This document shows, in pieces, positions 9,564 to 18,458 of a DNA stretch of 64,000 nucleotides (position 1 is its first letter; each line of letters starts with the position of its first letter). The notes under the pieces were generated by a model, which was not told the origin of the DNA, did no database searches, and saw only the letters and a program-made list of their open reading frames with translations. Made by a program: the position numbers and the translations under genes. The stretch comes from an uncultured Pelagibacteraceae bacterium (GTDB lineage: Bacteria; Pseudomonadota; Alphaproteobacteria; Pelagibacterales; Pelagibacteraceae). Location: assembly GCA_902535255.1 (NCBI GenBank), contig CACASQ010000001.1, forward strand, positions 62,001-126,000, written 5' to 3'.

Positions 9564-10442
9564 TTATTTTTTCTTATCTAAAACTCTGCCTGCAATATTT
9601 TTTAATTTATTTATTGTCTTTTTTGTTCTTAATTTTGGATCTGTTATAATAGCAACATCCAAACAATTATTAGCAGGGTCTTTTTCCACGGGGTAATCCT
9701 TAAAAGTTTTAATTATTTCTTTGATCATACTTTGCGCATTATCTGCATTTTTCATTAAAGTTTTAATAACAATATTTACATCAACTTCATCATGATCAGG
9801 ATGCCAACAATCATAGTCAGTTACCATCGCAACTGTACAATATCTAATTTCTGCTTCTCTAGCTAATTTTGCTTCTGGCATATTAGTCATACCAATTACA
9901 TCTGCGCCCCAAGATCTATATAGATTGGATTCAGCTAAAGTGGAAAATTGAGGTCCCTCCATAACTACATACGTTCCTCCAACTTGGTGACTAATATTCA
10001 ACCTCTTTAATGCTGCTTCGCAACAATTTGATAGTCCAGAACTTGTAGGTTTTGCCATTGAAACATGAGCTACTATTTCTTCATTAAAAAATGTTTTTAC
10101 TCTGGAAAAAGTTCTATCTATAAACTGATCTACAATAACAAATTTTCCTGGCTCCAAATTTTCTTTTAATGATCCCACTGCTGATACTGAAATTATATCT
10201 GTCACCTCTAACTGTTTCATAGCATCAATATTTGCTCTGAAATTTATGTTGGTAGGATTTATCTTGTGGCCTCTAGAATGTCTTGGGATAAAGCAAATTT
10301 CTTCTTTACCTATACTTCCAAGTAAAATTTTGTCTGAAGGTTTTCCCCATGGAGTACTAATTTTTTTCCACTCAGTCTTTTCAAAACCTTCCATTTTGTA
10401 GAGTCCGCTTCCGCCAATTATCCCAAGTTTTCTTTTTTTCAT
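9564..10442 (-). CDS. mtnP: S-methyl-5'-thioadenosine phosphorylase
   Basis: LGIIGGSGLYKMEGF; RHSRGHKINPTNINFRANI; EGPQFSTLAES; GMTNMPEAKLAREAEI. Confidence 0.93.
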   Translation of the reverse strand: MKKRKLGIIGGSGLYKMEGFEKTEWKKISTPWGKPSDKILLGSIGKEEICFIPRHSRGHKINPTNINFRANIDAMKQLEVTDIISVSAVGSLKENLEPGKFVIVDQFIDRTFSRVKTFFNEEIVAHVSMAKPTSSGLSNCCEAALKRLNISHQVGGTYVVMEGPQFSTLAESNLYRSWGADVIGMTNMPEAKLAREAEIRYCTVAMVTDYDCWHPDHDEVDVNIVIKTLMKNADNAQSMIKEIIKTFKDYPVEKDPANNCLDVAIITDPKLRTKKTINKLKNIAGRVLDKKK

Positions 10443-10486
10443 TATTTAATTATTAAAGCTTTTTTGTTAGAACTTGAAGTATAATT

Positions 10487-11014
10487 ATGGATTTAAAAAA
10501 ATATATTAGATCAATACAAGATTATCCAAAAAAAGGAATTTTATTCAGAGATATTACAACTCTTATTAAAAATCCTGATGCTTTTAAGTTTGCCAACGAT
10601 AAAATCATAGAAATATCAAAAAAAATTGAATTTGATAAAGTATCTGCAATTGAGTCTAGAGGTTTTGTGTTTGCTTCTACTTTATCTTATGTTTTGAATA
10701 AACCATTTATTTTACTAAGAAAAAAAGACAAATTACCAGCTGAAACTCATTCGGTAGATTTTAAATTAGAATATGGTGAAGCAACGATTGAGGTCCATAA
10801 AGATTCCATTGAAAAAGGTGAGAAGATATTAGTAATTGATGATTTAATTGCAACAGGCGGAACCGCTGAGGCCGCTGCCAAGCTAATAGAAATTTCAGGT
10901 GGTAAAGTTGCTGGTTTTATATTTGTAATAAATCTTTTTGATCTACCAGGAAACAATCTTCTGAAAAGTAGGGGTTATAAAACCGAAAGTTTAATAGAAT
11001 TTCCAGGTCATTAA
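10487..11014 (+). CDS. apt: adenine phosphoribosyltransferase
   Basis: DYPKKGILFRDITTLI; AIESRGFVFAS; ILVIDDLIATGGTAEAAAKLI PRPP motif. Confidence 0.95.
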   Translation: MDLKKYIRSIQDYPKKGILFRDITTLIKNPDAFKFANDKIIEISKKIEFDKVSAIESRGFVFASTLSYVLNKPFILLRKKDKLPAETHSVDFKLEYGEATIEVHKDSIEKGEKILVIDDLIATGGTAEAAAKLIEISGGKVAGFIFVINLFDLPGNNLLKSRGYKTESLIEFPGH

Positions 11015-11898
11015 GAATTTTCGGAAATAAATCTTTTTACATAATCTTTGAGATTTAATTTACCGTAATGCTTATAAATTTTATTTGAAAGATTCATATT
11101 TGTCAGCGCAGATGCATATCTTTCACCAGGCCTTTTGGGTAAAAATTTTATTTTTGTATTAAACATTTTTGCAACTTCAAGAATTGAAAAAGATTGCTTA
11201 TTAGCAATACTATAATGGCGACATAAATTTTTCTTCCATGCATAAAAACAAATTTCAACAGTATCATTTATATGAGTGAATCTTCTAGTTTGTGAACCAG
11301 GTCTTACCACTGGTAGTGGTTTTTTTCTTTTGAAATGATCTTCAAAAATACCTATTACTGTTGACATTTTTCCTCTTGATATTTGATAAGGACCATAAAC
11401 ATTATAAAAATAAATCACTTCATATTTAAAATTAAACCATTTTTTTAAATTTTCTAATAATTCTAAATTTTTTGCTTTTGAAAAAGCATATGGAGATAAA
11501 TATTTATCTTTTCCTTTATTTCCCAATGATGCAGAGGTAGCAGAATAAATTAATTTTATCTTATTTTTTAAGCAAAAATTAAATATAGATTTTGAACCGA
11601 CTGAATTAGAGGAAATACATTCATTCATTTTTAAGAAGCTTTGATAAATTCTTGCAAATTCACCAAAGTGAAAAATAGAGTGAATATTTTTTGGTTTCTT
11701 AATTATTTTTGAAATATCTACAGTATTTCCTTTTATATAATTCACTCTGATATTTTTGATATGATTTTTTTTTGAACCCGAAGAATAATTGTCGATACTT
11801 ATAATTTGATATTTAGTTTTTTTTAAAAGTAATTTTATTAAATTGGTGCCTACAAACCCAGCGCCGCCTGTTATTAAAATTTTTTTTTTTTTAGACAT
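11011..11898 (-). CDS. NAD-dependent epimerase/dehydratase (UDP-glucose 4-epimerase-like)
   Basis: ILITGGAGFVGTNLIKLL; SPYAFSK; RRFTHINDTVE. Confidence 0.85.
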   Translation of the reverse strand: MSKKKKILITGGAGFVGTNLIKLLLKKTKYQIISIDNYSSGSKKNHIKNIRVNYIKGNTVDISKIIKKPKNIHSIFHFGEFARIYQSFLKMNECISSNSVGSKSIFNFCLKNKIKLIYSATSASLGNKGKDKYLSPYAFSKAKNLELLENLKKWFNFKYEVIYFYNVYGPYQISRGKMSTVIGIFEDHFKRKKPLPVVRPGSQTRRFTHINDTVEICFYAWKKNLCRHYSIANKQSFSILEVAKMFNTKIKFLPKRPGERYASALTNMNLSNKIYKHYGKLNLKDYVKRFISENS

Positions 11899-11928
11899 TG
11901 TTCTAATTATATCTTTGATTAAATTAAA

Positions 11929-12786
11929 TCAATCAATTCTTGGTCTATACCAGGATCTTTTTCCCAAACAAGAATTTACAAAACCTGATGCTCTACATAA
12001 CTGTATTTTTAATTTAAATTTATTGCCAGTTAAAAAATAATAAACACATTTTAAAGAAGATTTTATTAAAGTTGGAAAATTAAAGAAAAAAGCATTTGTA
12101 AATCCGTAGTGTTTTTTTCTAAAGTAAAATTTTGACCAGTTCCAATGCCAATTTCTTGATAACTCGATTTCATCAAAATATTTTTCATTAACTGTTTTAG
12201 CTCCAAAATGAGAAATTAATGATTTACCACAAATCAAAATTTTTTCTTTTCTCTTCCTCACTCTTAAACATATATCGTCATTCTCTAAATACATAAAAAT
12301 TTTCTCGTCAAAAAAGTTTTCATTAAACTTCGTCTTATCTAAAATCATCGCGTAACCATCAACGCTATCTACTTCGAATAAATTTTCATTACTTTTAGTT
12401 CCTTTGAAGATTTTATAATTCGGAAAATTTTTATCATCACTCAAAGGACTTATAATAGAAAATTCAATATTTTGTGATCCTTTTAATATTTCATCTATAG
12501 TATTGTTATTTAAGATAGTATCTGGGTTTAAAATCATTACGTATCTTGTTTTTGATTTCTTTATTCCGAAATTATTTCCGGTTCCCATGCCTAAATTGCT
12601 TCCAGTTACATAGCACTCTATATTTTGATATTTTTTCTCTAAATTTTTAACGAATTTTTCATCTGACGAATTCTCTACAACAATTTTCTTTACATCTGGG
12701 TCAATAGATTTCAAACAATCATCAATTATTTTTTGACTTTTTAAAGTTAAAATAATTACTGTTAAGTTATCTTTTGTGATTCCCAT
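11929..12786 (-). CDS. glycosyltransferase family 2 (rhamnosyltransferase-like)
   Basis: GTA-like N-term, NLGMGTGNNFGIKKSKTRYVMILNPDTIL, EKIFMYLENDDICLRVRK. Confidence 0.85.
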   Translation of the reverse strand: MGITKDNLTVIILTLKSQKIIDDCLKSIDPDVKKIVVENSSDEKFVKNLEKKYQNIECYVTGSNLGMGTGNNFGIKKSKTRYVMILNPDTILNNNTIDEILKGSQNIEFSIISPLSDDKNFPNYKIFKGTKSNENLFEVDSVDGYAMILDKTKFNENFFDEKIFMYLENDDICLRVRKRKEKILICGKSLISHFGAKTVNEKYFDEIELSRNWHWNWSKFYFRKKHYGFTNAFFFNFPTLIKSSLKCVYYFLTGNKFKLKIQLCRASGFVNSCLGKRSWYRPRID

Positions 12787-12851
12787 CTAAAAAAAGCCTT
12801 CATTTCTTAAGAAAGTATACTTAAAGGTATAAATAATATAAATAATTACAA

Positions 12852-13865
12852 ATGAAAAGATTTATTGTTACTGGTGGTTATGGTTTTATTGGTAGTAATT
12901 TAATACGGATACTTCTTGAAAAAAAACATAAAGTATTAAATATTGATAAACTTACGTACGCGGCAAGAAAGTATAATCTTAAAGATATAAATCAGAAAAA
13001 TTATAAGTTTAAAAAAATTGATATAAATAATCAAAAAGAAATTTTAAAAACAATAAAAAAATTTAGGCCACATGGAATATTTAATTTAGCTGCAGAAACA
13101 CATGTTGACAGATCCATTGATGATTCCTTTCAATTTGTGAAAAATAATATTCTTGGGGTTTATAATTTACTTGAAGCAATAAAAAAGTATAACAAAAAAA
13201 CTAGGTTGATACACATCTCTACAGATGAAGTTTATGGAGATATGTTAGGCACTAAAAGATCTAACGAAAATTTTCCTTATTTTCCAAGTTCGCCTTACTC
13301 CTCAACAAAAGCATCTGCAGATCACTTAGTTTTATCTTTTGTGAGAACATATAATATTGATGCATTAGTCACAAATTGTTCGAATAATTATGGACCGAGA
13401 CAATTTCCAGAAAAGTTAATACCTAAAATGATCTATAATATTTTAAATAATAAACCCCTTTCTATATACTCAAGAGGAAAGAACTCTAGGGAGTGGATAT
13501 ACGTTGAAGATCATTGTGAAGCTTTGTTAAAATTGTTTTTTAAAGGCAAAAGTGGGGAGAAATACAATATAGGGTCTGGAATAAATTGTAACAATACTTA
13601 TTTGGTAAAAAAAATTCTTAGTACTTTAAAAAGAAAAAAAATTAAATTCGGAAAAAAAGTTAAGATAAAATATGTTAAAGATAGACCAGGCCATGATTTT
13701 AGATACGCTCTTAATTCAAATAAAATAAAGCGTACAATTAATTGGAAACCTAAAACGTATTTGTCTGATGGTATTTCAAAAACCGTAGATTGGTATATAA
13801 ATAATCAAAGTTTTTTTTCTAACATTTCAAAAAAACTTTTTACAAAAAGATTGGGTAATAGATGA
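12852..13865 (+). CDS. rfbB: dTDP-glucose 4,6-dehydratase
   Basis: VTGGYGFIGSNLIR; AAETHVDRSIDDS; HISTDEVYGD; YSSTKASADHLV; NNYGPRQFPEKLIP; KDRPGHDFRYA. Confidence 0.93.
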   Translation: MKRFIVTGGYGFIGSNLIRILLEKKHKVLNIDKLTYAARKYNLKDINQKNYKFKKIDINNQKEILKTIKKFRPHGIFNLAAETHVDRSIDDSFQFVKNNILGVYNLLEAIKKYNKKTRLIHISTDEVYGDMLGTKRSNENFPYFPSSPYSSTKASADHLVLSFVRTYNIDALVTNCSNNYGPRQFPEKLIPKMIYNILNNKPLSIYSRGKNSREWIYVEDHCEALLKLFFKGKSGEKYNIGSGINCNNTYLVKKILSTLKRKKIKFGKKVKIKYVKDRPGHDFRYALNSNKIKRTINWKPKTYLSDGISKTVDWYINNQSFFSNISKKLFTKRLGNR

Positions 13866-14731
13866 TTAAAAAAGGAATAATTTTAGCAGGCGGGATGGGA
13901 ACACGAATGAGTCCATTAACTAAAGCTGTTAATAAACAGCTTTTACCTTTATATGATAAACCACTAATTTATTACCCATTATCAATTTTAATGTTAGCGG
14001 GAATAAGAAATATTTTAATAATTGTAAATAAAGGACAATTGCCCCAATTTAAAAAAATCTTGCCACTAAAAAATAATTTTGGAATAAATATTCAATACAG
14101 TGAGCAGTTCAAACCTGGTGGTCTACCAGAGGCATTCATCATCGGTAAAAAATTTATAGGTAATGACAGTGTTTCAATGATACTTGGTGATAATTTTTTT
14201 TACGGTCAAAGTTTATCAAAAGCTTTGATGAAAGGAACTTCATTAAAAAAAGGAGCAAAAATTTTTCTTCACCCGGTAAGAAATCCTAATCTATATGGAG
14301 TTGCAAAAATAAGTTCAAAAAATAAAGTAATTAAGTTAGTTGAAAAACCATCAAAACCTATATCGAATTTCGCAATCACTGGATTGTATTTTTTCGATAA
14401 TAATGTTGTTAAATTTTCTCAAAAATTAAAGCCTTCAAAGAGAAAAGAGTTGGAAATAGTAGATTTACTCAATGTCTACAGGAGAAAAAATCTTTTAAAA
14501 GCAGAGTTTATTGGGCGTGGTGGTGCATGGCTAGATACAGGAAATATCGAAGATTTTTATAATGCAACAAATTTTATATCTACCATTGAAAGTAGACAAG
14601 GTTTTAAAATAGCATGTATAGAAGAAATTTCATATTCCAAGAAATGGATTGGTAAAAAAGAAATCAAAGATCAAATAAAATTTTACGGAAAATGTGAATA
14701 TTCAAGATACTTAGAAAAAATAATTAAATAA
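13862..14731 (+). CDS. rfbA: glucose-1-phosphate thymidylyltransferase
   Basis: KGIILAGGMGTRMSPLT, NKQLLPLYDKPLIYYPLSILML, GLPEAFIIG, GDNFFYG, GRGGAWLDTG. Confidence 0.93.
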   Translation: MIKKGIILAGGMGTRMSPLTKAVNKQLLPLYDKPLIYYPLSILMLAGIRNILIIVNKGQLPQFKKILPLKNNFGINIQYSEQFKPGGLPEAFIIGKKFIGNDSVSMILGDNFFYGQSLSKALMKGTSLKKGAKIFLHPVRNPNLYGVAKISSKNKVIKLVEKPSKPISNFAITGLYFFDNNVVKFSQKLKPSKRKELEIVDLLNVYRRKNLLKAEFIGRGGAWLDTGNIEDFYNATNFISTIESRQGFKIACIEEISYSKKWIGKKEIKDQIKFYGKCEYSRYLEKIIK

Positions 14732-15936
14732 TGAAAAAAAAAATTTATTACGGAAAAGCGGTTTATAATAACAAAGAAATAAATGCTGTTTTAAAAGTTT
14801 TAAAAAATAATAGTTTGAGTCTTATAGATGGCTCTAATGTAAAAAAACTTGAAAAAGAAATTTCAAAATTGTTTGGAAAAAAATATGCCTTGATGGTTAA
14901 TTCTGGTTCATCTGCAAACTTATTAGCTCTATCTTCCTTTAATTTTAAAAAAGGATCAGAAATTATCACTCCTAATTTAACTTTTTCAACAACTGTAGCT
15001 CCAATTTTTCAATTAGATTTAATTCCAAAATTTATTGGTGTAGAAAAACAAAAATTCATCGCAGATATAAGTCATATCGAAAAAGCAATAAGTAAAAAGA
15101 CAGTAGCAATAATGATACCTAATTTAATTGGAAATATTGCTGATTGGAATAAGATTTATTCTATAGCAAAAAAATATAAGCTCAAAGTTATTGAGGACTC
15201 TGCAGATACTATTGGATATAAATTAAATGGTAAAAATACAGGAAGATTAAGCGATGTGGTTACTAATAGTTTTTATGCTTCACATATAATTAATGGTGCT
15301 GGCACTGGTGGCATTGTTTGTTTTAATGATTATAAATTATATCAAAAAGCAAAACTTCTTAGAGGCTGGGGAAGATCATCTGCCACGTTCAATGAGTCCG
15401 AAAATATCGATAAAAGATTTAATATAAAAGTTGATGGGGTAGATTATGATGCAAAATATGTTTTTTCAGATGCTGGATATAATTTTTTACCCTCAGAAAT
15501 CTCTGCTGCTTTTGCATTGGTTCAGTTAAAGAAACTTAAAGATAATATTAGAAAAAGAAACAAGAATTTTGAATATTTATTGAATTTTTTTAGAAAATAC
15601 GATGGTCTCTTTGAATTGCCGAGGCAGACCAAAGGAGTTGTTACACCATGGCTTGCCTTCCCTTTAGTAATTAAAGAAAATAAATATTTTAAAAGAAAAA
15701 ATTTACAAATTTATCTTGAAAAAAATAATATTCAAACAAGAACAATTTTTACTGGAAATATTTTGCGGCAGCCGATTATGAAAAAAAGAGTTTATAAAAA
15801 AATTAAAAATGCAGAGAAAGAGGCTAACAATGTCATGAAAAATGGATTATTGATCGGCTGTCACCAAGGGCTGACTTATCAAGATCTGAAGTATATTTCT
15901 AAAAAATTTAAAAATTTCATAGATAATAGAATATGA
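14731..15936 (+). CDS. DegT/DnrJ/EryC1-family PLP enzyme of the ColD/RfbH 3-dehydratase subgroup (active-site Lys replaced by His185)
   Basis: NSFYASHIINGAGTGG (His at the usual Lys position, codon 15283-15285); IQTRTIFTGNILRQP and NGLLIGCHQG resemble ColD C-terminal motifs. Confidence 0.8.
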   Translation: MKKKIYYGKAVYNNKEINAVLKVLKNNSLSLIDGSNVKKLEKEISKLFGKKYALMVNSGSSANLLALSSFNFKKGSEIITPNLTFSTTVAPIFQLDLIPKFIGVEKQKFIADISHIEKAISKKTVAIMIPNLIGNIADWNKIYSIAKKYKLKVIEDSADTIGYKLNGKNTGRLSDVVTNSFYASHIINGAGTGGIVCFNDYKLYQKAKLLRGWGRSSATFNESENIDKRFNIKVDGVDYDAKYVFSDAGYNFLPSEISAAFALVQLKKLKDNIRKRNKNFEYLLNFFRKYDGLFELPRQTKGVVTPWLAFPLVIKENKYFKRKNLQIYLEKNNIQTRTIFTGNILRQPIMKKRVYKKIKNAEKEANNVMKNGLLIGCHQGLTYQDLKYISKKFKNFIDNRI

Positions 15937-16469
15937 AAAAAATAAAGACAAATTTCAAAGATTTATTCTTGATTAAAGGTATAACTCATTATGATAACAG
16001 AGGTTTTTTTAGAGAATTATTACATCAAAAAATAATTCCTAAGAAATTAGTCTTTACGGTAATTTCAAAATCCAAAAAAAATATTTTGAGAGGTTTACAC
16101 TTTCAAACGAAAAATCCACAAGGAAAACTTCTTTGTGTTTTAAAAGGTAAAATTTCAGATGTTGCTTTAGATTTAAGAAAAAATTCAAAAACTTATTTAA
16201 AATCCTTTAAATGTATTTTGAGCGAAAAAAACAATACATTTCTTTATATTCCACCAGGATTTGCGCACGGCTTTTATTGTCATGATAAAGACAATTTAGT
16301 TTTGTATGGATGTACAAACTACAGAGATAAGAAATCAGAGAAAGGTATTTTATGGAACGATAGAGATTTAAAAATAAAATGGCCTTGTAAAAAACCAATT
16401 TTATCAAAGAAAGATAAAAAAAATTTATCCTTAAAAAATTACCTATCTTTAAAAAATGAAAAGTCATAA
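15933..16469 (+). CDS. rfbC: dTDP-4-dehydrorhamnose 3,5-epimerase-like (RmlC family)
   Basis: NILRGLHFQTKNPQGKLLCVLKGKISDVALDLR; YIPPGFAHGFY; VLYGCTNYRD. Confidence 0.88.
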   Translation: MKKIKTNFKDLFLIKGITHYDNRGFFRELLHQKIIPKKLVFTVISKSKKNILRGLHFQTKNPQGKLLCVLKGKISDVALDLRKNSKTYLKSFKCILSEKNNTFLYIPPGFAHGFYCHDKDNLVLYGCTNYRDKKSEKGILWNDRDLKIKWPCKKPILSKKDKKNLSLKNYLSLKNEKS

Positions 16470-17274
16470 AATTTACTGTATCAGTATTTATGATGAAACT
16501 TTTGAGTCTATCAAAAATATAAATTGTATACCTGTAGGTTTAGGAAAAAATATAAAGCACAAACAATGGCTCAGAGACAACACTGATGAAAACATATCTC
16601 ATAAAAACAAAAACTATGGGGAACTTACTTTTTATTATTGGTTTTGGAAAAATATGTTGAAAAATATTCCTGAAAACAATTGGGTAGGATTTTCACAGTA
16701 CAGAAGGCATTGGAAAAAAAAAGAAACATTTGATGATAAAAATAAAAATTTTAATGATTTAGTTTTAAATAATGTGCCTAAAGAGTGGGGAAAATATGAG
16801 ACTATTTTAGGCGAACCCATCAATCTTGAAAAAATTAAATTTATGAAATTACTAAAACACGCGGGTTCTATTCTTATAAAAGAACCTAAATTCATACTTA
16901 AAAAAAATAGAAATTTAAGATTTAATTTTGGAATGATGCATGGAATAGAATTTTTAGATAAAGCTATTTCTCAATTAGATAATGAAAATAGAGATGATTT
17001 TATAAAATATCTTGATTACGAAAAATCTCTTAATCCAGCAAATATGTTTATTTGCAAATCAAAAAAGAAAGTTGATCTATTTTTTAATACGCTTTTTAAT
17101 TGGTTAGAAAAATGCGAAAAAATTTTTGATAATTCTGCTCTAGAAGGTTATTCTCAGACTAGGATTTATGCTTTCTTAAGTGAGAGATTTTTGCCATATT
17201 GGTTTAAAAAAAATACAAAAGTTTTGCAATGGCCTTTGTTATATTTTGATATCAGAAAACAATTAAATAAATGA
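16456..17274 (+). CDS. DUF4422-like glycosyltransferase
   Basis: YGELTFYYWFWKN...NNWVGFSQYRRHW motif; NPANMFICKSK. Confidence 0.65.
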   Translation: MKSHKIYCISIYDETFESIKNINCIPVGLGKNIKHKQWLRDNTDENISHKNKNYGELTFYYWFWKNMLKNIPENNWVGFSQYRRHWKKKETFDDKNKNFNDLVLNNVPKEWGKYETILGEPINLEKIKFMKLLKHAGSILIKEPKFILKKNRNLRFNFGMMHGIEFLDKAISQLDNENRDDFIKYLDYEKSLNPANMFICKSKKKVDLFFNTLFNWLEKCEKIFDNSALEGYSQTRIYAFLSERFLPYWFKKNTKVLQWPLLYFDIRKQLNK

Positions 17275-17978
17275 AAAAGAAAAAAGTTATAATATTCACT
17301 GGTGGAACTGGAAGATTTGTAAGTGAATTTAGAAAAATTAAAAATAAATTTAGAGTATATTATCCAAGTAAGAGAAAAGTAGATATTTTAAAGTTTCACT
17401 CTATAACAAAATTTATTAAAGAAAAAAAACCTAACTATTTTATTCATTGCGCTGGTTTATCTAGACCTATGTCTGTTCACGATAAAGAAATTAATAAAAG
17501 TATAGATTTAAATATAATTGGAACTGCAAACGTAGTTAAAGCATGTGAAAAATTTAATATAAAATTAATTTATTTCTCTACTGGATATGTTTATCCTGGT
17601 CGCAAAGGGAATTACTTTGAGGAAGACCCAGTTAAGCCTTTTAATAAATATGCTTGGTCTAAACTTGGAGGTGAATGCAGTGTTAAACTATATAATAATT
17701 CTTTAATTTTAAGATTAATAATGTGTGAAAAACCATTCAATCATAAAACAGCTTACAATGATATAGAAACAAACTTTATATTTCACGAGGAGGTCGTGAA
17801 GATAATTCCAAAACTTTTAAAATTAAAAGGGGTTTTAAATGTTGGAGGAAAAACACAAAGTGTTTATAAATTTGCAAAAAAATATAATCCTAAGATAAAA
17901 AAAAGTAGCGGTAGACATTACTTCCCTCCAAGAATTTCAATGAATTTAAAAAAATTGAAACGTATTTTAAAAAAATAA
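17271..17978 (+). CDS. NAD-dependent sugar nucleotide reductase/epimerase (RmlD-like)
   Basis: FTGGTGRFVSEF; PNYFIHCAGLSRP; YFSTGYVYPGRKGNYFEEDPVKPFNKYAWSKLGGE. Confidence 0.75.
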   Translation: MKKKKVIIFTGGTGRFVSEFRKIKNKFRVYYPSKRKVDILKFHSITKFIKEKKPNYFIHCAGLSRPMSVHDKEINKSIDLNIIGTANVVKACEKFNIKLIYFSTGYVYPGRKGNYFEEDPVKPFNKYAWSKLGGECSVKLYNNSLILRLIMCEKPFNHKTAYNDIETNFIFHEEVVKIIPKLLKLKGVLNVGGKTQSVYKFAKKYNPKIKKSSGRHYFPPRISMNLKKLKRILKK

Positions 17979-17999
17979 AAAAAATTTCTTTAATTAGGT

Positions 18000-18076
18000 T
18001 GGTAGCGAGGGGCGGATTCGAACCGCCGACCCCAGGCTTATGAGTCCTGTGCTCTAACCAACTGAGCTACCTCGCC
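18000..18076 (-). tRNA. tRNA-Met (anticodon CAT), 3' CCA encoded
   Basis: Reverse complement GGCGAGGTAGCTCAGTTGGTTAGAGCACAGGACTCATAAGCCTGGGGTCGGCGGTTCGAATCCGCCCCTCGCTACCA folds as a cloverleaf. Confidence 0.95.
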
Positions 18077-18154
18077 AAAGAATGTTTTTATAGTATATTT
18101 ATTAAACTAAATCATTAGTTTAGTTTTTAGCGAAATTATTGGAGTTTTTAGTTT

Positions 18155-18337
18155 TTAAAGAGTTAGGATAATACCAAATACAGCAACAGCTGAAACTGCA
18201 GCAACACTTAGGGCTAGATTTCTTTTTCTTTCAATTTTTTTTTCTTTATTAATTCTAGACAATAAGTCAGTAAGCTTTACCTTGCTCTGGCTATTAAATT
18301 TTTGTGCTTGATCATCTAGTTTATAATGTGTGCTCAT
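18155..18337 (-). CDS. small hypothetical single-TM protein
   Basis: 60 aa ORF with C-terminal hydrophobic segment. Confidence 0.5.
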   Translation of the reverse strand: MSTHYKLDDQAQKFNSQSKVKLTDLLSRINKEKKIERKRNLALSVAAVSAVAVFGIILTL

Positions 18338-18458
18338 TAATCATAATTTAATCAAAAATTTAATGATTTTTGAATACCTTGTTGTTGCAAAATGGGTTGC
18401 ATACACTAATTCGGCCCAAAATGATTAAAAATTAATAAAAATGTTTTTAAAATCTACA

